A stretch of 58,719 bases of DNA, taken from Monosiga brevicollis MX1 (Eukaryota > Opisthokonta > Choanoflagellata > Craspedida > Salpingoecidae). The notes under the pieces were generated by a model that saw only the letters and a program-made list of their open reading frames with translations, searched no databases and was not told where the DNA came from. Position numbers and translations under genes: made by a program. Numbering within the stretch: position 1 is the first letter of the stretch; the number at the start of each line of letters is the position of its first letter. Positions 1-11,960 of this stretch are shown one piece after another. The stretch is from NCBI RefSeq assembly GCF_000002865.3, contig NW_001865075.1:107611-166329 (forward strand), in the 5' to 3' direction.

Positions 1-2
1 TA

Positions 3-810
3 CAACTCGCGGGCAGCCTGGTCGATGACTCTTTCTCCTTACACAGCTTGGGAACCGTCCGCAGCGGACCGGGTGCTTCGTCTGAGGTGCCGATCATGCC
101 CACGCATGACGACGACCATCTGAGCCCCCGTGGCCCCACCTCCACAACGTCGATGCAACAACCCCCAATCATGCCTACCGCTGCCTCGCCCGACACCACC
201 GCCAGTGCTCCCCCCGCCTTGGGTAAGCCATCTTCCCGCTCGCACCTCGTCCTCTTCGACTCTGCCGTTGATCGGCTTGGTCCAGATCACAATTATACCC
301 ACCGCCACTCGCTGAACAACATTTTCTCGTGCCTGCAGCGACTGCACCAAAGGACATGCCTGCACCGGCTGCCAGCAAGGCGCCAGGTGCCTCAGCTGAC
401 GAGGAGAAGCGTCAGCGAGAGTTGCTGGAACAGCGCGAGCGGGAGATGCTGGAGCAGGCTCGCCAAGAGAAGGAAGCACGTGAAGCCGAAGAGAAGCGCC
501 AACAGGAGAGCCAAGCCAAAAAGGACGAACTGACGGTGCGGATTTTTACACCAGCAATCGCCATGTCCCTGGATCATTCTATTTGCGTCTCGCAAACCAC
601 CTTTGCTATCTCACATCGGGATGTGGATGTCTTTGCCCGCTGATGTCGTAGAACAACCTGGAGACGCTTCGCAAAGAGGCGGCCGGGATCGAGTCCCAAA
701 TTGCCTCGGCACCAAACCCCATTCTCAAAAAACGTTTTCAAGCCTCGCTTACCAAAAAGCAGGATGAGATTGTTGCTGCCCAGGCCAAGCTCGATGCGCT
801 GTCCTCGTAA
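3..810 (+). CDS. 3' end of an unidentified coiled-coil protein gene (partial)
   Basis: Three exons can be joined in phase: 3-222, 339-535 and 652-810, with introns of 116 bp each. The gene runs off the left edge, so its start is missing. The first visible exon is low-complexity, rich in Pro, Ser, Thr and Asp. The second holds a strongly charged Glu/Arg/Gln-rich helix typical of a coiled coil. The last exon (stop 808-810) continues the helical heptads (NNLETLRKEA, then KKQDEIVAAQAKLDAL). I do not recognise a family. The splice joins are supported by phase and by the uninterrupted charged helix across the second junction. It converges tail-to-tail with XRCC1. Confidence 0.6.
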
Positions 811-1078
811 ACGTGGATGCTTGTGGCAAAGGTCTTTATGCGAGCAAGCGTTGAAACGGAGCAATCTTACCCTAAACAAGCACATTTGGATACAGATAGA
901 TAGAGAGCGCTACCCATGCCTGTGATGGGTAATTTGAGACTGGGGCGATCCATGGCATTGGTCGCAGGAAAAAAAAATCGAGTAGACCAGTTTGATGAAT
1001 TTTCAAGAAGAGCTAGATACCGCACCAACACGAGAAAGGACTAGCCAATACCATTCTGAAAAGGCAAGGCAGAGGCGC

Positions 1079-4000
1079 CTACTCATCCATGCTGTCAAGT
1101 TGGAATCCCGACTCAGGTACCCGTTGCTGCGATGCAGATTCAAAAGTGAGTTGTTGCTTTTCCAACGGAGACATGTAATAACACTCCGTGCACTCCGTAC
1201 CTGCTGCTTCATGCACGCTTGCAACCATGCCGGAGTGACAAAGACCAAGTTTGCGTTGTCTTGCCGTGCCGCGTCAAAATCGGCATTCCTATCATGGCCG
1301 AGCCAGGTGTTGACGTCAATGGGCCGGTCGGCTACCACCTCCCCCCTCCACCCAACAGAACAAACACCCAAGCCGTGCCTTACCAGCTCTGCGGCGATAC
1401 CACGTGCGTGACGTTGTCAGACATGTAATCTTCCACAGTGGCGTTGAGGGCGTACACCAGGCGCTTTGCTGCGCGAAAGGATTGGTTATCGTCAAACCCA
1501 TAGAGCAAGATGCGCAGTCCCGTCAAGGCATCCGGCAGAGTCTCCATGACTGATTTAGAGACGGAAGTTGTCGTAGCTGATCGCGGTAAGCTTGGAGCCG
1601 GCGCTGCAGCCGCCGTGTTCGCACGCGCAGGCGGGGCAGCTGTGGCGGAGGCACTCGTGCTTGCTTCGGGCTCGGACTCTGGCTCCGTGTCCGCCTCAAA
1701 AGCATCCACTTGAGCCGTGACATCCATCGCGCCTTTGGGGGCTTTGCTTTGAGGAGGCGCCACCGATGCCCCGGCTTGACCGGGAGGTTGTGCTACGGCC
1801 GACGCACCACTGATCCCTGCACCAGGATCAAAATCTACAACAATTGCAATCATTTGCTTGAGGGAGCGCGCAATCTAAAACAAACCCTTGGCATTCTAGG
1901 CTTGGGAGTCTTCTTCAAGTCCTGTGATTTACCGTCATCTGAAGCGTCATCATCGCCATGAACCGCGTCTTCTTCTTCTTCGGCAGAGTCATCGGGGTCC
2001 CCACCCTGAAGGGCTTGATCAGAGGGATACATAAAACTACAGGGAGCCAGGCAGCACATGCCTGTCAGCCATGGAAGACCAGAACAGGAGCTTCCGTCGA
2101 TGCCTTAAGCAACGCACCGATACTCTTGAACGCGTCGCTTGGCTCGATCACAACTTTCAAGCCAATCTTTGGACACGATAATACCACCATCACCTAAACA
2201 GGTAGATCACCATAATTGCCAAAAGCGACCCATACAACACCATCACGCAACAATCAAAAGCGCGTGAGACCGCGCACGTTGGAATATAAACACTAACATG
2301 GATTAAAAACACCAAAAAAAAATAAAAAATAAAAAAATCAGGAACATACGACGGGCTTGTGTGTTTTTGGGGGTCTGCTCAAAAGCCGATATGGAATGGG
2401 TGCAGCGTGAATCCCACTGCGCGGCATACTGTGCACCCATCCCCAGGGCCAAGTCTCGTAATTGGCCACGCCGTGGGTTTTGGTAGCCGCTCAGCGTGAA
2501 GCGCACACCCTTGAGAATGTCGCGGTATGGGGGTGGCGCAGTAGGAGCCGGCTTGCTTCGCTTGGGTGGTGGTGCGGCCGCTGAAGGCTTGGGCGCAGTA
2601 CGTTGCGGTGTGGAGGCAGCAGGGGGTGTCCTTGAGACAGCCGTGGAGACCTGTGGCGCAGAGCGTGCGCCAGGTGATGACGAGGTGCTGGCAGGCGGAG
2701 CAGCTGCGGGCCGATTTCTAGATGCATTGGACGTGGATGCGGTTGGCGTGCTTGCGCCAGTACCGGTTACTGGCAGTGAAGCGCGCGAAGGTGCGGTCGA
2801 GGTGGTCACCCAACTGCTGGTTGTTGGTTGCTGAGGGATGGTTGTCGGCAGGCTGTGAGCTGCATGTTCAGCAGCCTCGCGCACTCGACGTTCCTCAGCC
2901 GCCTGTTGCCGCGCCTCCGCGGCCAAGCGGGCATTCTCCGCCGCCTCACTCAGTGCACGGTCCGCCCTGGTGCACACAAAGACACACCATGAGATTATGA
3001 TGATGATGATGAGCCAAAAATAAAAAAGAAGGACAGGCATCTGAATGGTCAACATCTGCGATGGATGAATATTCTTTCTTACTTGCTTGAGGAAGCAGTC
3101 AAGCTGCGCATGCGCTGAACAAAGGCAAGACATGGGGTGTGCAATGCAAAAGCCAGTGAAGCGATGCCGGCTCATTTGTTTTAACGAAACGAGAAGTGCC
3201 AAGGAATGAGATGAATGCAAAAGCGCTCAAAGGTACCTCAATCGAGTTGGGAGGTGAAGTGGTGGATGGCTGGGACTTGAGCTTGAACATGCCAAAGGTG
3301 CCCTCACGCTTCAGGGTTGGTTTGGTGGGGGTGGTTGTGGCAGAGGCGGGCTTGCTGGGTGCCTTGGGCGAAGCGCTTGCGGCAGGAGAAGCGGCCGTGG
3401 CGGCAGAGGCACCAGCCTCATGTACCCGCACAAAAGTCAGACCAAAAGGTTCTGTCTGTGTCACAAGGCAAGGACATGGCAAGGGGCGGGATCAGACCGG
3501 TAACAGTTGCGAGGAGCAAGAGACGCGGGCGCGGGGGAGGGTGAGGGGAACGGGCAGAGCAAACCCAGGGGCAATGCGTCCAACCAACCTTGTTGTAAGG
3601 TTGCTTGCAGACCAGGCGTAGCTGGTCCCAGCGCTGCTGGCGCGCCTGCTGGTTGATTTTAGATTGACCTGTCCAAAGGGGGTAATTGGGAAACAAGTGC
3701 AATCACAATCATCGGCAGGTTTTCAAAGCGAGGAGGAACAAGCAAGGTCAAGGGATCGCACCAAAAAAGAGAACATTTTGTAATTGGGATGCATCCCAGC
3801 TTTTAGAAGCACTGGGTGGCAACACGAGTTCTACGGGACACAAATTCTATCCAAAAGGCACGACAACGGTTTGGATGACGTGCCAAAGGGTCAGACAAGA
3901 GGCGAGGCTTTGAGGAAGCGAGGGGTTTCAAGAAAAGAGGTTTCAAGAGGAGGGGTTTCAACAGGCGGCGGCTCACCGCCCACGTCGAGTCGGAGGCTCC

Positions 4001-4423
4001 AGAGTTGCGCACTTTGACCTCCAACATGGCTAGCCACACAGACACGATGCCACATGCTGGGTTGAGCAGAGACCATCACGCAGAACCTCTGACACAAGCA
4101 GCGGCCGTGAAGTCTTCGAGTACCGACCAGAGCCATAGTTGCCCACGTCCAAGGTTTCGATAACAACAGCTCGGTCCAATTGAAGCTCAACCCAATTGGT
4201 GACCCCAGCCAACCCCTTCCATACCCGACCGGGATCGCTATCCAGGACATGTTCGGGCGGGAATCCCTACATGTGCACACATCGTCAGCTGACTCGTCCC
4301 TCCACACTGTGAACAACAGGTCACCGCCGCTTTGCACACACGCACACACACGCACACACACGCACACACCTGTGCCGAGGGACTGGCGTTGATGACATGC
4401 TGCACCTTGACGCCCCCTGCCAT
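1079..4423 (-). CDS. XRCC1: XRCC1, DNA single-strand break repair scaffold
   Basis: Scaffold protein of base-excision and single-strand break repair; in animals it binds DNA polymerase beta, ligase III and PARP1 in the nucleus. Thirteen exons join in phase to 681 aa (human 633): 4370-4423, 4128-4266, 3977-4029, 3762-3846, 3589-3668, 3237-3455, 3083-3114, 2350-2966, 2118-2193, 1933-2036, 1384-1834, 1201-1288, 1079-1126. The XRCC1 N-terminal domain (about 1-165) shows ELQLDRAVVIETLDVGNYGS and the closing PFGLTFVRVH. A Ser/Ala/Pro-rich linker follows. BRCT1 (about 370-455) has LSGYQNPRRGQLRDLAL; BRCT2 (about 590-675) has VEDYMSD, matching human ELEDYMSD, and FVTPAWLQAC. The start is the first Met giving the family's GVKVQHV strand. 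Intron 1 contains a CACACG repeat (about 4334-4369). The seventh exon, 32 nt, is supported only by phase and splice sites. Confidence 0.93.
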
Positions 4424-5980
4424 GCCAACGATCACGCGTAGCACAGATCACGACGTCGCAATCTCCAGTGTGTGGCACAGTCTCCAGCAGCTGCATCAGC
4501 ACACCAGCACAGCACAGGTATCCGCACAACTGGTTCTGTGACCGGCTGCAGTCGATCTCGCGACCCGACAGACGGCGCTCGGCTCGGGCTCGTGTGTGTG
4601 CTTGCGAGACACGCTCGCTGGAGCCTAATGTAGAAAACGAAGATAAGTCAGTAACGGTCTACACAGTCCATCTCTCATTTTACTAACAGTTCTTCAATAA
4701 CTAGAATTTTGTCTGCAAAAGCTCATATTCATGTATCTTGTTCCAACACGTTCGAGTGCTTAAGTTGGACCCATAATGCTGACAATCATTCTCGTTTCGA
4801 ACATATGTTGCATATTACTGTTCACCGACTTTGCTTGTATCCGGATGATGCAATTATGTCGTAATGGAGCTTGCCCCTTGTTGGTGCCGCACCGCGCGAC
4901 GTTGAGGCGCCAGCAGTGGGTTGTCCTTCATAGAGGTCTTAAGCGTGCTTGAATGGGGTGGGACCTTTGGGTTTTTCGCATTCCTGTAGCAGCGTACATA
5001 TGTCGCTCTGTGTTTGATCGTTGTGTCAAACGTCTCGCTCGATTAGATTCGCTTGACAAGCAGAGGCTAGATTTGCTTCCGCACCCGCCACGCGTCGCCC
5101 CTGTGCCACGTTACACCGTATTCGTCATACAAAGTATGGTAAATAGCCCAACTAAACAACGAAGAAACGTGTCCATCTCGTTCCGTTCAAGGTTCCGGTA
5201 TTGACATCTGTACGCCAAAACCAGATGCAAACCCACCCCACTGCGACACTCAGCCCCACTGCAGTTGGTTTGCGGTCGTCGTCAACTTCAATAGAGCGAG
5301 ACGGTTGGGATGGGTTTGCGTGTAGACGGCGTGTCTATCCATTGTCCTTAGATAACAGATGTGATTGCCTGCACCAACCCGACCCTGTGAAGAGACTCTC
5401 AATTTCGACATGAGCCGAAACTGGCGGATGCTGACTTTGCACTGGCAGCCGCATAACCTTGTGGAAGGGCCTCACGCCAGCAAGAACGGGTCTGATACCA
5501 ACAAATGAAAGCAAGGGCGTTCCTTCTCGCGAAGTAGCTTACTCGAGCCGCCCACTTGGTCGCAGAATGCAAGCAAAAGTCTTCCAACCCCGATACTTAC
5601 CTACTTTGCTTTGCACAATGACTCATTTGGACAAATCCATCGCAACTGTCCCCGGCTGTCTCAGCCCCTTCCATTCACTTGCCTCGAGCCATGCGTGGTT
5701 CAAGAGTCATACGGATAAGAGGACACAACACTTGTAACCTTCCACCCAAAATCTGCAATGAATAGGCACATGCAACATGGGGCCTGTGGGTCTTGCCCTG
5801 ACCACCCTCACCACCCGAAATATCTTTTATTCACCCTGCAGCCGACGCCGCGGACAGACATTTTCTTTTATTCACCGTGAACACAACTTACTTGCGTTCT
5901 CCCTCGCAGCTCAAGTCTAGCCATCACTGCCTTCATACATCTTGACACAAGCCTCCGACCGTCTACCATCACACGCCAGT
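4424..5980. other. Intergenic region between XRCC1 and an HMG-like gene, no gene seen
   Basis: This 1.56-kb head-to-head gap separates the XRCC1 start (minus strand) from the next plus-strand start. No reading frame longer than about 90 codons stands out and none resembles a known family. The stretch 4640-4880 is visibly richer in A and T than the flanking genes. It probably holds promoters and 5' untranslated exons of both neighbours. A partial version of the motif described at 42950 (TTTTGTCTGCAAAA) occurs near 4707-4720. Confidence 0.5.
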
Positions 5981-7027
5981 ATGTGGCCGCAACCCGGCAA
6001 CCCTCTAGTACGAGGCATGTCAGCATCCCACAAAACCTCTTCCCCAAAGTCATGGAGCATTCGAATCAAGCAGCCGCGGCGCGCATCCTCCATGCTGGCG
6101 CGTGGAATAGAGCGTCGTCTCTTGAACCTCGACCCAAACAGCCCCTCGGGGGGTCAACAGCACCAAGCAACAGCTTTTGATCTGTTTGTTGAACTCAAGT
6201 ACAATGCTGATGCTCGCAAGGTTTGTACCGCCACTTCCAATAATCACTCCTCGCCGACCTCTGCAGACAAATTGCACACGTGCTCATATCAAAATTGTAT
6301 ACGCTAATTGCTACGCATGCAGCACCCGGGCATTGAGCCACCTTACCTGCGCTGGCAGCAGATGCTCAAGGCAGAACGCCGACCTTATGAACACTTAGCC
6401 GAACAGCTTGCACATGGCCACAGCGTTTTGCGTCCCTCGACAACACGCAGCTCCATCGGCGGCTCGTCCTACGACTTGGTCAAACACTTGCTGCCAAGCC
6501 CAGCCTGCTCACATCCAAGCAATATGATGCAAATGTCGCTTGCAGTCCCGGTCACCCCATCATGTGGGCCCGATGCTGGTCAATTGTCCCCAAACCACAC
6601 AGCATCAGAAGCACCTTGTCTCAACAATGATGGACTTACAACTCAGAGCCTGGCCAATTCCAACCTCAATGATGCCATGAAATGGTGCCCACCCGCAAAA
6701 CTTGCCGGGCCAGATATCGAATCCTCTTCCAGCATTGGCTCGCCTGAATTGGACATGGAGCCATTTTGGTTAACACCGCTATGCGAGGAATCAATTGACC
6801 TCTTCTGGTCGGAGCGATGCTCAACCCCATCTTCACCGACTTCATCTGAGATGCTTTCCCTGTCAGCCACCATCGCCACACAGCCAGCCACATGTCAGGA
6901 GGTTCCAGCGCCATGGTCAGGATTCGCCCGACGAGTTCAGGCTGCTGCATCACCGCGTCCTGCCATTACTTGCCTGCCCCACTTGACTGCCACTGAGGTT
7001 CAACGCTGCCTCTTACATCTTTATTAA
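5981..7027 (+). CDS. HMG-box-like protein with long unstructured tail
   Basis: Two exons, 5981-6220 and 6323-7027, join in phase to 314 aa. The start is the first ATG in the open frame; start codons further upstream in that frame are not ATG. Residues about 55-112 resemble an HMG box: a first helix AFDLFVELKYNADARK, then helix 2 with RWQQML and the classic ERRPYEHLAEQL helix 3, where HMG boxes have an 'E..PY...A' pattern. HMG boxes bind DNA in the minor groove, so a nuclear DNA-binding role is inferred. The box looks shortened between helices 1 and 2. The remaining 200 residues are rich in Ser, Pro, Thr and acidic residues with no known domain. It could also be a diverged non-HMG helical protein. 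Confidence 0.55.
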
Positions 7028-7134
7028 TTTACAACCTACTGCAGCAATGAGCACATTGCGCCCCTTTGCCCATAGTCTCAGTACCCCTGCTGGCTGCGCC
7101 AAGCATTGTTGTGTGTATGTTTATTGCCATTTTT

Positions 7135-7165
<31 letters not shown>

Positions 7166-7353
7166 TTCTCGCGTGTGACTCTGGGTTGCCCATTTTATGC
7201 CGATTCCCACGGGAAGAATCGAATCGCCGTCAACGATTCAAAGCCTAATCCTACAAATTTGATTGTGGGGACAAGCAGTAAGAAGAGAGCTTGGGTTGAG
7301 ACCGCAAATATCAATTTGAATGTGTTGAATTCGGCATTGGGCCGTCAGGTCCG
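7028..7353. repeat. Tail-to-tail gap with poly-T and (GT)n tracts
   Basis: This 326-bp convergent gap contains a run of T at about 7131-7147 followed at once by a short (GT)n run to about 7165. It lies just downstream of the HMG-like stop codon and past the end of the minus-strand EGF mosaic gene. I see no gene in it. Confidence 0.6.
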
Positions 7354-10300
7354 TTAGGCAGCCACGTAACCAATAACCGCAATGGTGATGTAGTGAGCGG
7401 TACCGGGGGTAGATTCGCTGTCACAAAATACGGCATCAAACGTGCCGTCGTCCTTGAGCGGGATAATCTGCGTGCCGTGCCAATGGCCATAATACCACCG
7501 AGAGCCGGCAGTACCACCCTAAAACGGAACAAACAAATGGTAAGAATGGTGAGCCAACTCATAGAAGAGCCGTGCGTGGCGGCGCCATTGCACGCCACAA
7601 CTGACATCGTGAGAGATTTGCACGTCATTAAAATACACGTTGGAGTCGTGAATGCCATTTCGAATGATGGAGGCGGTGTGCGTAGCCTACGCAAGGCATG
7701 AACGAAGCCCAAAGGTCAGGAGTAACCAAGCGTTTTCCAGCCACAATTTGATCTTCAGGCAAACATGTATTCTTCTTAGTTCTGGCTGCAAAGCAGTACG
7801 CACGTCACGTCCAAATGTGTGGACAACATGATCTGAGCTACTCGTATGCTCATGCGTGTAAATGGTTGTGATCAAGGCCTTGGCATTTGTAGGCACGCCT
7901 GCATGCCATACCCAAAAAAGGCAGCATCCGAGGGATGAACAGTGAGAAGCGAGCGAGTAACGAAAGAATTTCGGCCAGCTTGAAGGAGATGGAACGCACC
8001 AGAGCCAGCCGGTGGCGAAATGCCGGTCGTGACCGTGCGGGCTGTGGGGGCAAACTTCATGGTGCGTGCCGCAGAGGTAGGAAGATAAATGATGTTGGTA
8101 AACGGGGCAGAGGGGATGTAGCCAAACACCTGGAGTGTCAAATACACGGTCGGATTGTCACTGTTGGCGCCCATACCAGCATCCACCTTGATAGTACCAT
8201 CTCCCAGTGAGCCCGTCATCTACAGCGTTTTTGTGGCCAAATGTCCGCAATAAGCCGACTTGTCAGACTCTGATGACAGGAGAAACAGATGCAAGGTTCA
8301 AGCACGCACCAAAAATGTACTCCAGCCGTAGTGGGCGCTGGCGACAGATGAATCACCTTCGTTGGTGGTGACAGCGTCGCCCCAATACTGCAAGGCACTC
8401 GTGTAAGGGGCATTATCCCAGTTGTTGGGCATATTGCTCGTGTCACGGCCAAATGCCATATTAAAGTGATCATCGCGATTTGAAACAAACATGGAGGAGG
8501 CAGTCAAGACGCCGGCGACGCCGGTGGCTGGGATGTGACTAGGCTTGAGGTCATACTTCGAAAAGCCGCGATTGGACGTCTGCCGCAGATTGTGCACTTG
8601 ATTGACGCTTAGCAGCGTAGACTCGCCGGCGCCCGTCAAATAGCCGTAGATGTACACTGTGAGAGAATTCACGCCTCGCGTCAACCCACTCACGCCACCC
8701 TTGATGGTGCGTCCGGCGAGTGGGATGATTGTGGTTCCCACAGCCATGCCATCGCCCTGGGCACCTAAAAGCATCGAAAATCGGCAACCCATCAGCGCCA
8801 TCCCGCCCAACTCGCAAAAACTTAGAGACGGTCAAATAAAAGCAAAGAACCGGCGCCGAGCACTGCATTTCCCAAAGAGCAAGCCTGAACAGGGCACAAG
8901 TATCTACAAAAACTTCACATGGTGTGACTCACCTCCATTATCGCCGTTCTGTGTTTGCAAAATGTCGTTGAGATAAGTGTTGGCGTTGTACACGTCGTTG
9001 TCATAGTTGGAACAAGGAACGTCGTTGTCACGACCCAGGGAATAGACACAATGATCATTGCCCAAGGAATTGTACATGGAGAGCGAGGCCAAAACGGCCA
9101 CGGCATCGGTCGGAATGACCGTCGGTACATCCTGCTCGAGCTTCTCGCAGTTGGACTCAAAGTCAAACAGCATCCGCTCAGGACGATCCAAAAAGCGCAC
9201 AAAGAGGCCGTAGCAGGAGTCGGCGTTGGGATCGATCGTAAAATTACCCGAGGGGCAACGACATTCATAAGAGCCTTCCAAGTTAACGCATGTGGCCATG
9301 TCTGGACAGGGGGCACCGGCAGCACATTCATCCGAGTCTGCGCAAACCAGGGCATCACCGCTCACTGGCACCCATTCTGCAAACTCGTTGCAAACATAAG
9401 TGGCGGAACGCTCTGGCGAGTAGTTCTCTGCGCATGTCACCTATGGGCAAGCACCAATGAAATGTTCATCCGCTCATGTGTAGTGCGAGTGTGAAGCAAG
9501 GGCATCGCCCTGATGGCCGCATGATGGCAGGACAGAGGATGGCCAGGACGAACCAGACAAGTCCCGTCAAAGCTCCTGTTGGTACAGGTGCTCGCTGCAA
9601 GGTGTGCGATGACAGGGCCACTAGCCGAGCACCCGCCGTGAACGAAAGTGGGCACGCAACGGTTCAAGTCGGCATCAAAGACGAGTCCTTGCGAAAAACA
9701 GCTAGAACGGGGAGGCAGTTGGTAAGTATGAGTGAATGAGAAGCATGTCAAACCTGACTTGCGCTTCGTACTTCCAGCTATCAGCAGACATCCTTACTTG
9801 AGAATACTGTCAGCGTTGGCATTGAAGGTGGCGCTGGAAATTGTGCCGTTGAGAAGAGACATGTTGCCATAAACGTATGTGAGCTCGTGGTCAAGAAGCA
9901 GGGCCATTTCCTCGAGAATATCATCCAAGTTGTCGGCCAGGGCAGCCTTGGTAACAAGCGTAGCAACTAGGTCAGCAATTTCGCTCCTGTAAGCGGCGAA
10001 TGCCGTCGTGTTGACCAGGATCTGGCGTGCCTCGGCTGCGGCTTGTGCCGTGGCTGACCGCCCAGATTCATCGCGGCGAACGGTGGAAAAACGCAGGTGA
10101 AGTCGAGATTGAGCCGTGCTGCTCGAGGGAACGTAAATCAAGCGGCATCAATACTTGCAACGAGGCACCAATAATACCTGTGCCAACCTCGTTGGCGTAG
10201 TCGCGCATGGAATCCACGGCACTAGCCAGGGCCAGGCTGACCTCGTCCGCATCCGCCTATGGGCCGGCAGAGAATGACGATCAGACACGGACCAGGCATG

Positions 10301-10974
10301 GTTCATGCCAGCATCCAGGCAGCGAGGTGCCACGCGACCTCAAGTGGGCGCAGTGAAGAGTTGGGCATGTACCTTTTGATTGAGCTGCAGGTCTGTCGCG
10401 TTGGCGAGCTGGCTCACGTCTTGGGCCACGGCAGAAATGCTGGCGTTGAGTGTCGCACGCGTGGCACCAAGCTCCTATGTGAGACCAAAGGTCAGAGTTG
10501 GGTCATGAGAACCAAAGACAAAGCGGGATCGGCACCTTTGCAAAAGAATTGAACCTGTTGCAGATCTGCGCAGGTCTGGTTGAGAGCGGCGATGGTCGCA
10601 TGGGCATCAGAGAGAGATGCTTGCATGCTGGCGATGACGGTCAGAAGATCCAGCGTGTTTGTGCCTTGTTCGATGAGAACGCTCTACGAGAGGACATGTT
10701 GATGCCAGGTTGCCAGGTAAAAACAAGCACAACGAGGGAATGAGAAAAGCGGCGAGACAGCCAAGGAAAGGTCCAGCACGACACGGGCGGGTTCGCCGGG
10801 CCACTAATAATGAACCTTGGAAGAATTAAGCACAAAGATGAGGTTGCCATTCTCAACTGTGACGGAAGGAGCTTCATCAGCTGCGGCAGCCAACGGCACC
10901 ATGCCAACCCCTGAAAGCGCTAGAAGAAGCAAGCATGCTAGTCCAACGCCACGCCAACTCGTGACGCATCTCAT
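7354..10974 (-). CDS. Secreted protein: coiled coil, sushi-like, EGF-like, three bacterial-surface-type repeats
   Basis: Twelve exons join in phase to 802 aa: 10816-10974, 10555-10683, 10373-10474, 10178-10256, 9798-10053, 9554-9701, 8933-9440, 8310-8764, 8000-8219, 7804-7898, 7594-7686, 7354-7518. The chosen Met begins a clear signal peptide (LACLLLLALSG...AAAA); in-frame Mets up to 11073 are less likely. Residues 50-240 are helical and rich in possible N-glycosylation sites. A Cys-rich sushi-like part follows, then a calcium-binding EGF-like domain (about 326-369) with DSDEC and CVNLEGSYEC. Three repeats of about 130 aa follow, each with P-x-x-A-x-A-V, then GRD, then a closing hydrophobic strand (YIYGYL, LQVFGYI, IAVIGYV). 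No C-terminal membrane segment is visible, so it is probably secreted or surface-associated. The donor of the next-to-last exon is uncertain. Confidence 0.75.
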
Positions 10975-11960
10975 CGCTGTTGTAGCACCGCTGCCGGCGG
11001 TGACGGCGCCAGCAGCGGTGGCCCTCGCGGCTCGCGACCTCATCACACAGGTGAAAATGGGAAAAACACGCAACCCCGACGAAACAACATAAACTGACGT
11101 TTATCTGCATTAACTATGCTATTGTATGTTAATGTATCTACATCTTCTCGACGTTCTAGTGCATCTTTCTTCTAGAGTGGTTTTCAAGGCTGAAGCAGGT
11201 CGCGTTTTTGTAGCACTTATACAGGCTTTTGCAGTTTTCTTGTATTTTGTTAATATAACATGCTTGAACAAATGCATACATGTTTGACCTTTTTGATTTT
11301 TGCACTCTGACCAAGGCGTGGGTGTCGTGTGATGTATTTTACTTTTTGCGGAAACAGGATGCTTGGTGTTTCAAAAAGAAGTATTTTACTTTGTAAAGCT
11401 TTGATGGTAGTTGCGGATGCTGGAGCCCTTCGGCGCTCTCGGGCCACGGCCCATGCCCAGGTAGCTGCAGGCTGCTTTCGCTGTGCCTCTCTTCTGCACC
11501 AGTCTCTGTCTCTGTCTCTGTCGTACCTCGCTCATTCAGTTTCTGACTTTGCTTTGGGGTAATATCGCTTGGACGATCACAAAGTTTATTTTTGCCTTTA
11601 CCACCACTCTTGCTTCTGGATATTGATGATCAAGATCCGTCATTGGGGAGCTGCGCAACGTGATCAAGGCCTGTTGGGTCTGTGTCCTGGTGCTGAGCAA
11701 CGACGTGGACGTGCAGGTCCCGACTGGTGATTGAAATCTGTTTTCACTGTATTTTTCGGACTGAACCCTAGCCCTTTCCATCGGCTCTCTCCGCTCTGCC
11801 GCCCTATATCCTCGTCGGCCCTGGCCTGCCAATAGTTCAACGCTTGGCGGTCGCACGATTCTCAAGTTCTGTTCCCGGAACCGGGAACACGATCAGCAAA
11901 ATTGCTCAATCTTCATCCCGCTGGGCACCCGCCGCGGCGGCCTGGCATCACATCAACGCC
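10975..11960. other. Divergent upstream region, no gene seen
   Basis: A 986-bp gap lies between the heads of the secreted EGF mosaic (minus) and the PTPDC1-like gene (plus). The part 11090-11400 is AT-rich. A short (TCTCTG)n run sits near 11505-11520. An inverted GGTTCCCG-like motif lies around 11873-11890, shortly before the PTPDC1-like start. No coding sequence is supported. Confidence 0.5.

Noticed and set aside
11873-11890. Inverted GGTTCCCG-type sequence as a structured RNA element
   Set aside because: A short GC-rich palindrome in the PTPDC1 leader region with no supporting stem extensions or known family.
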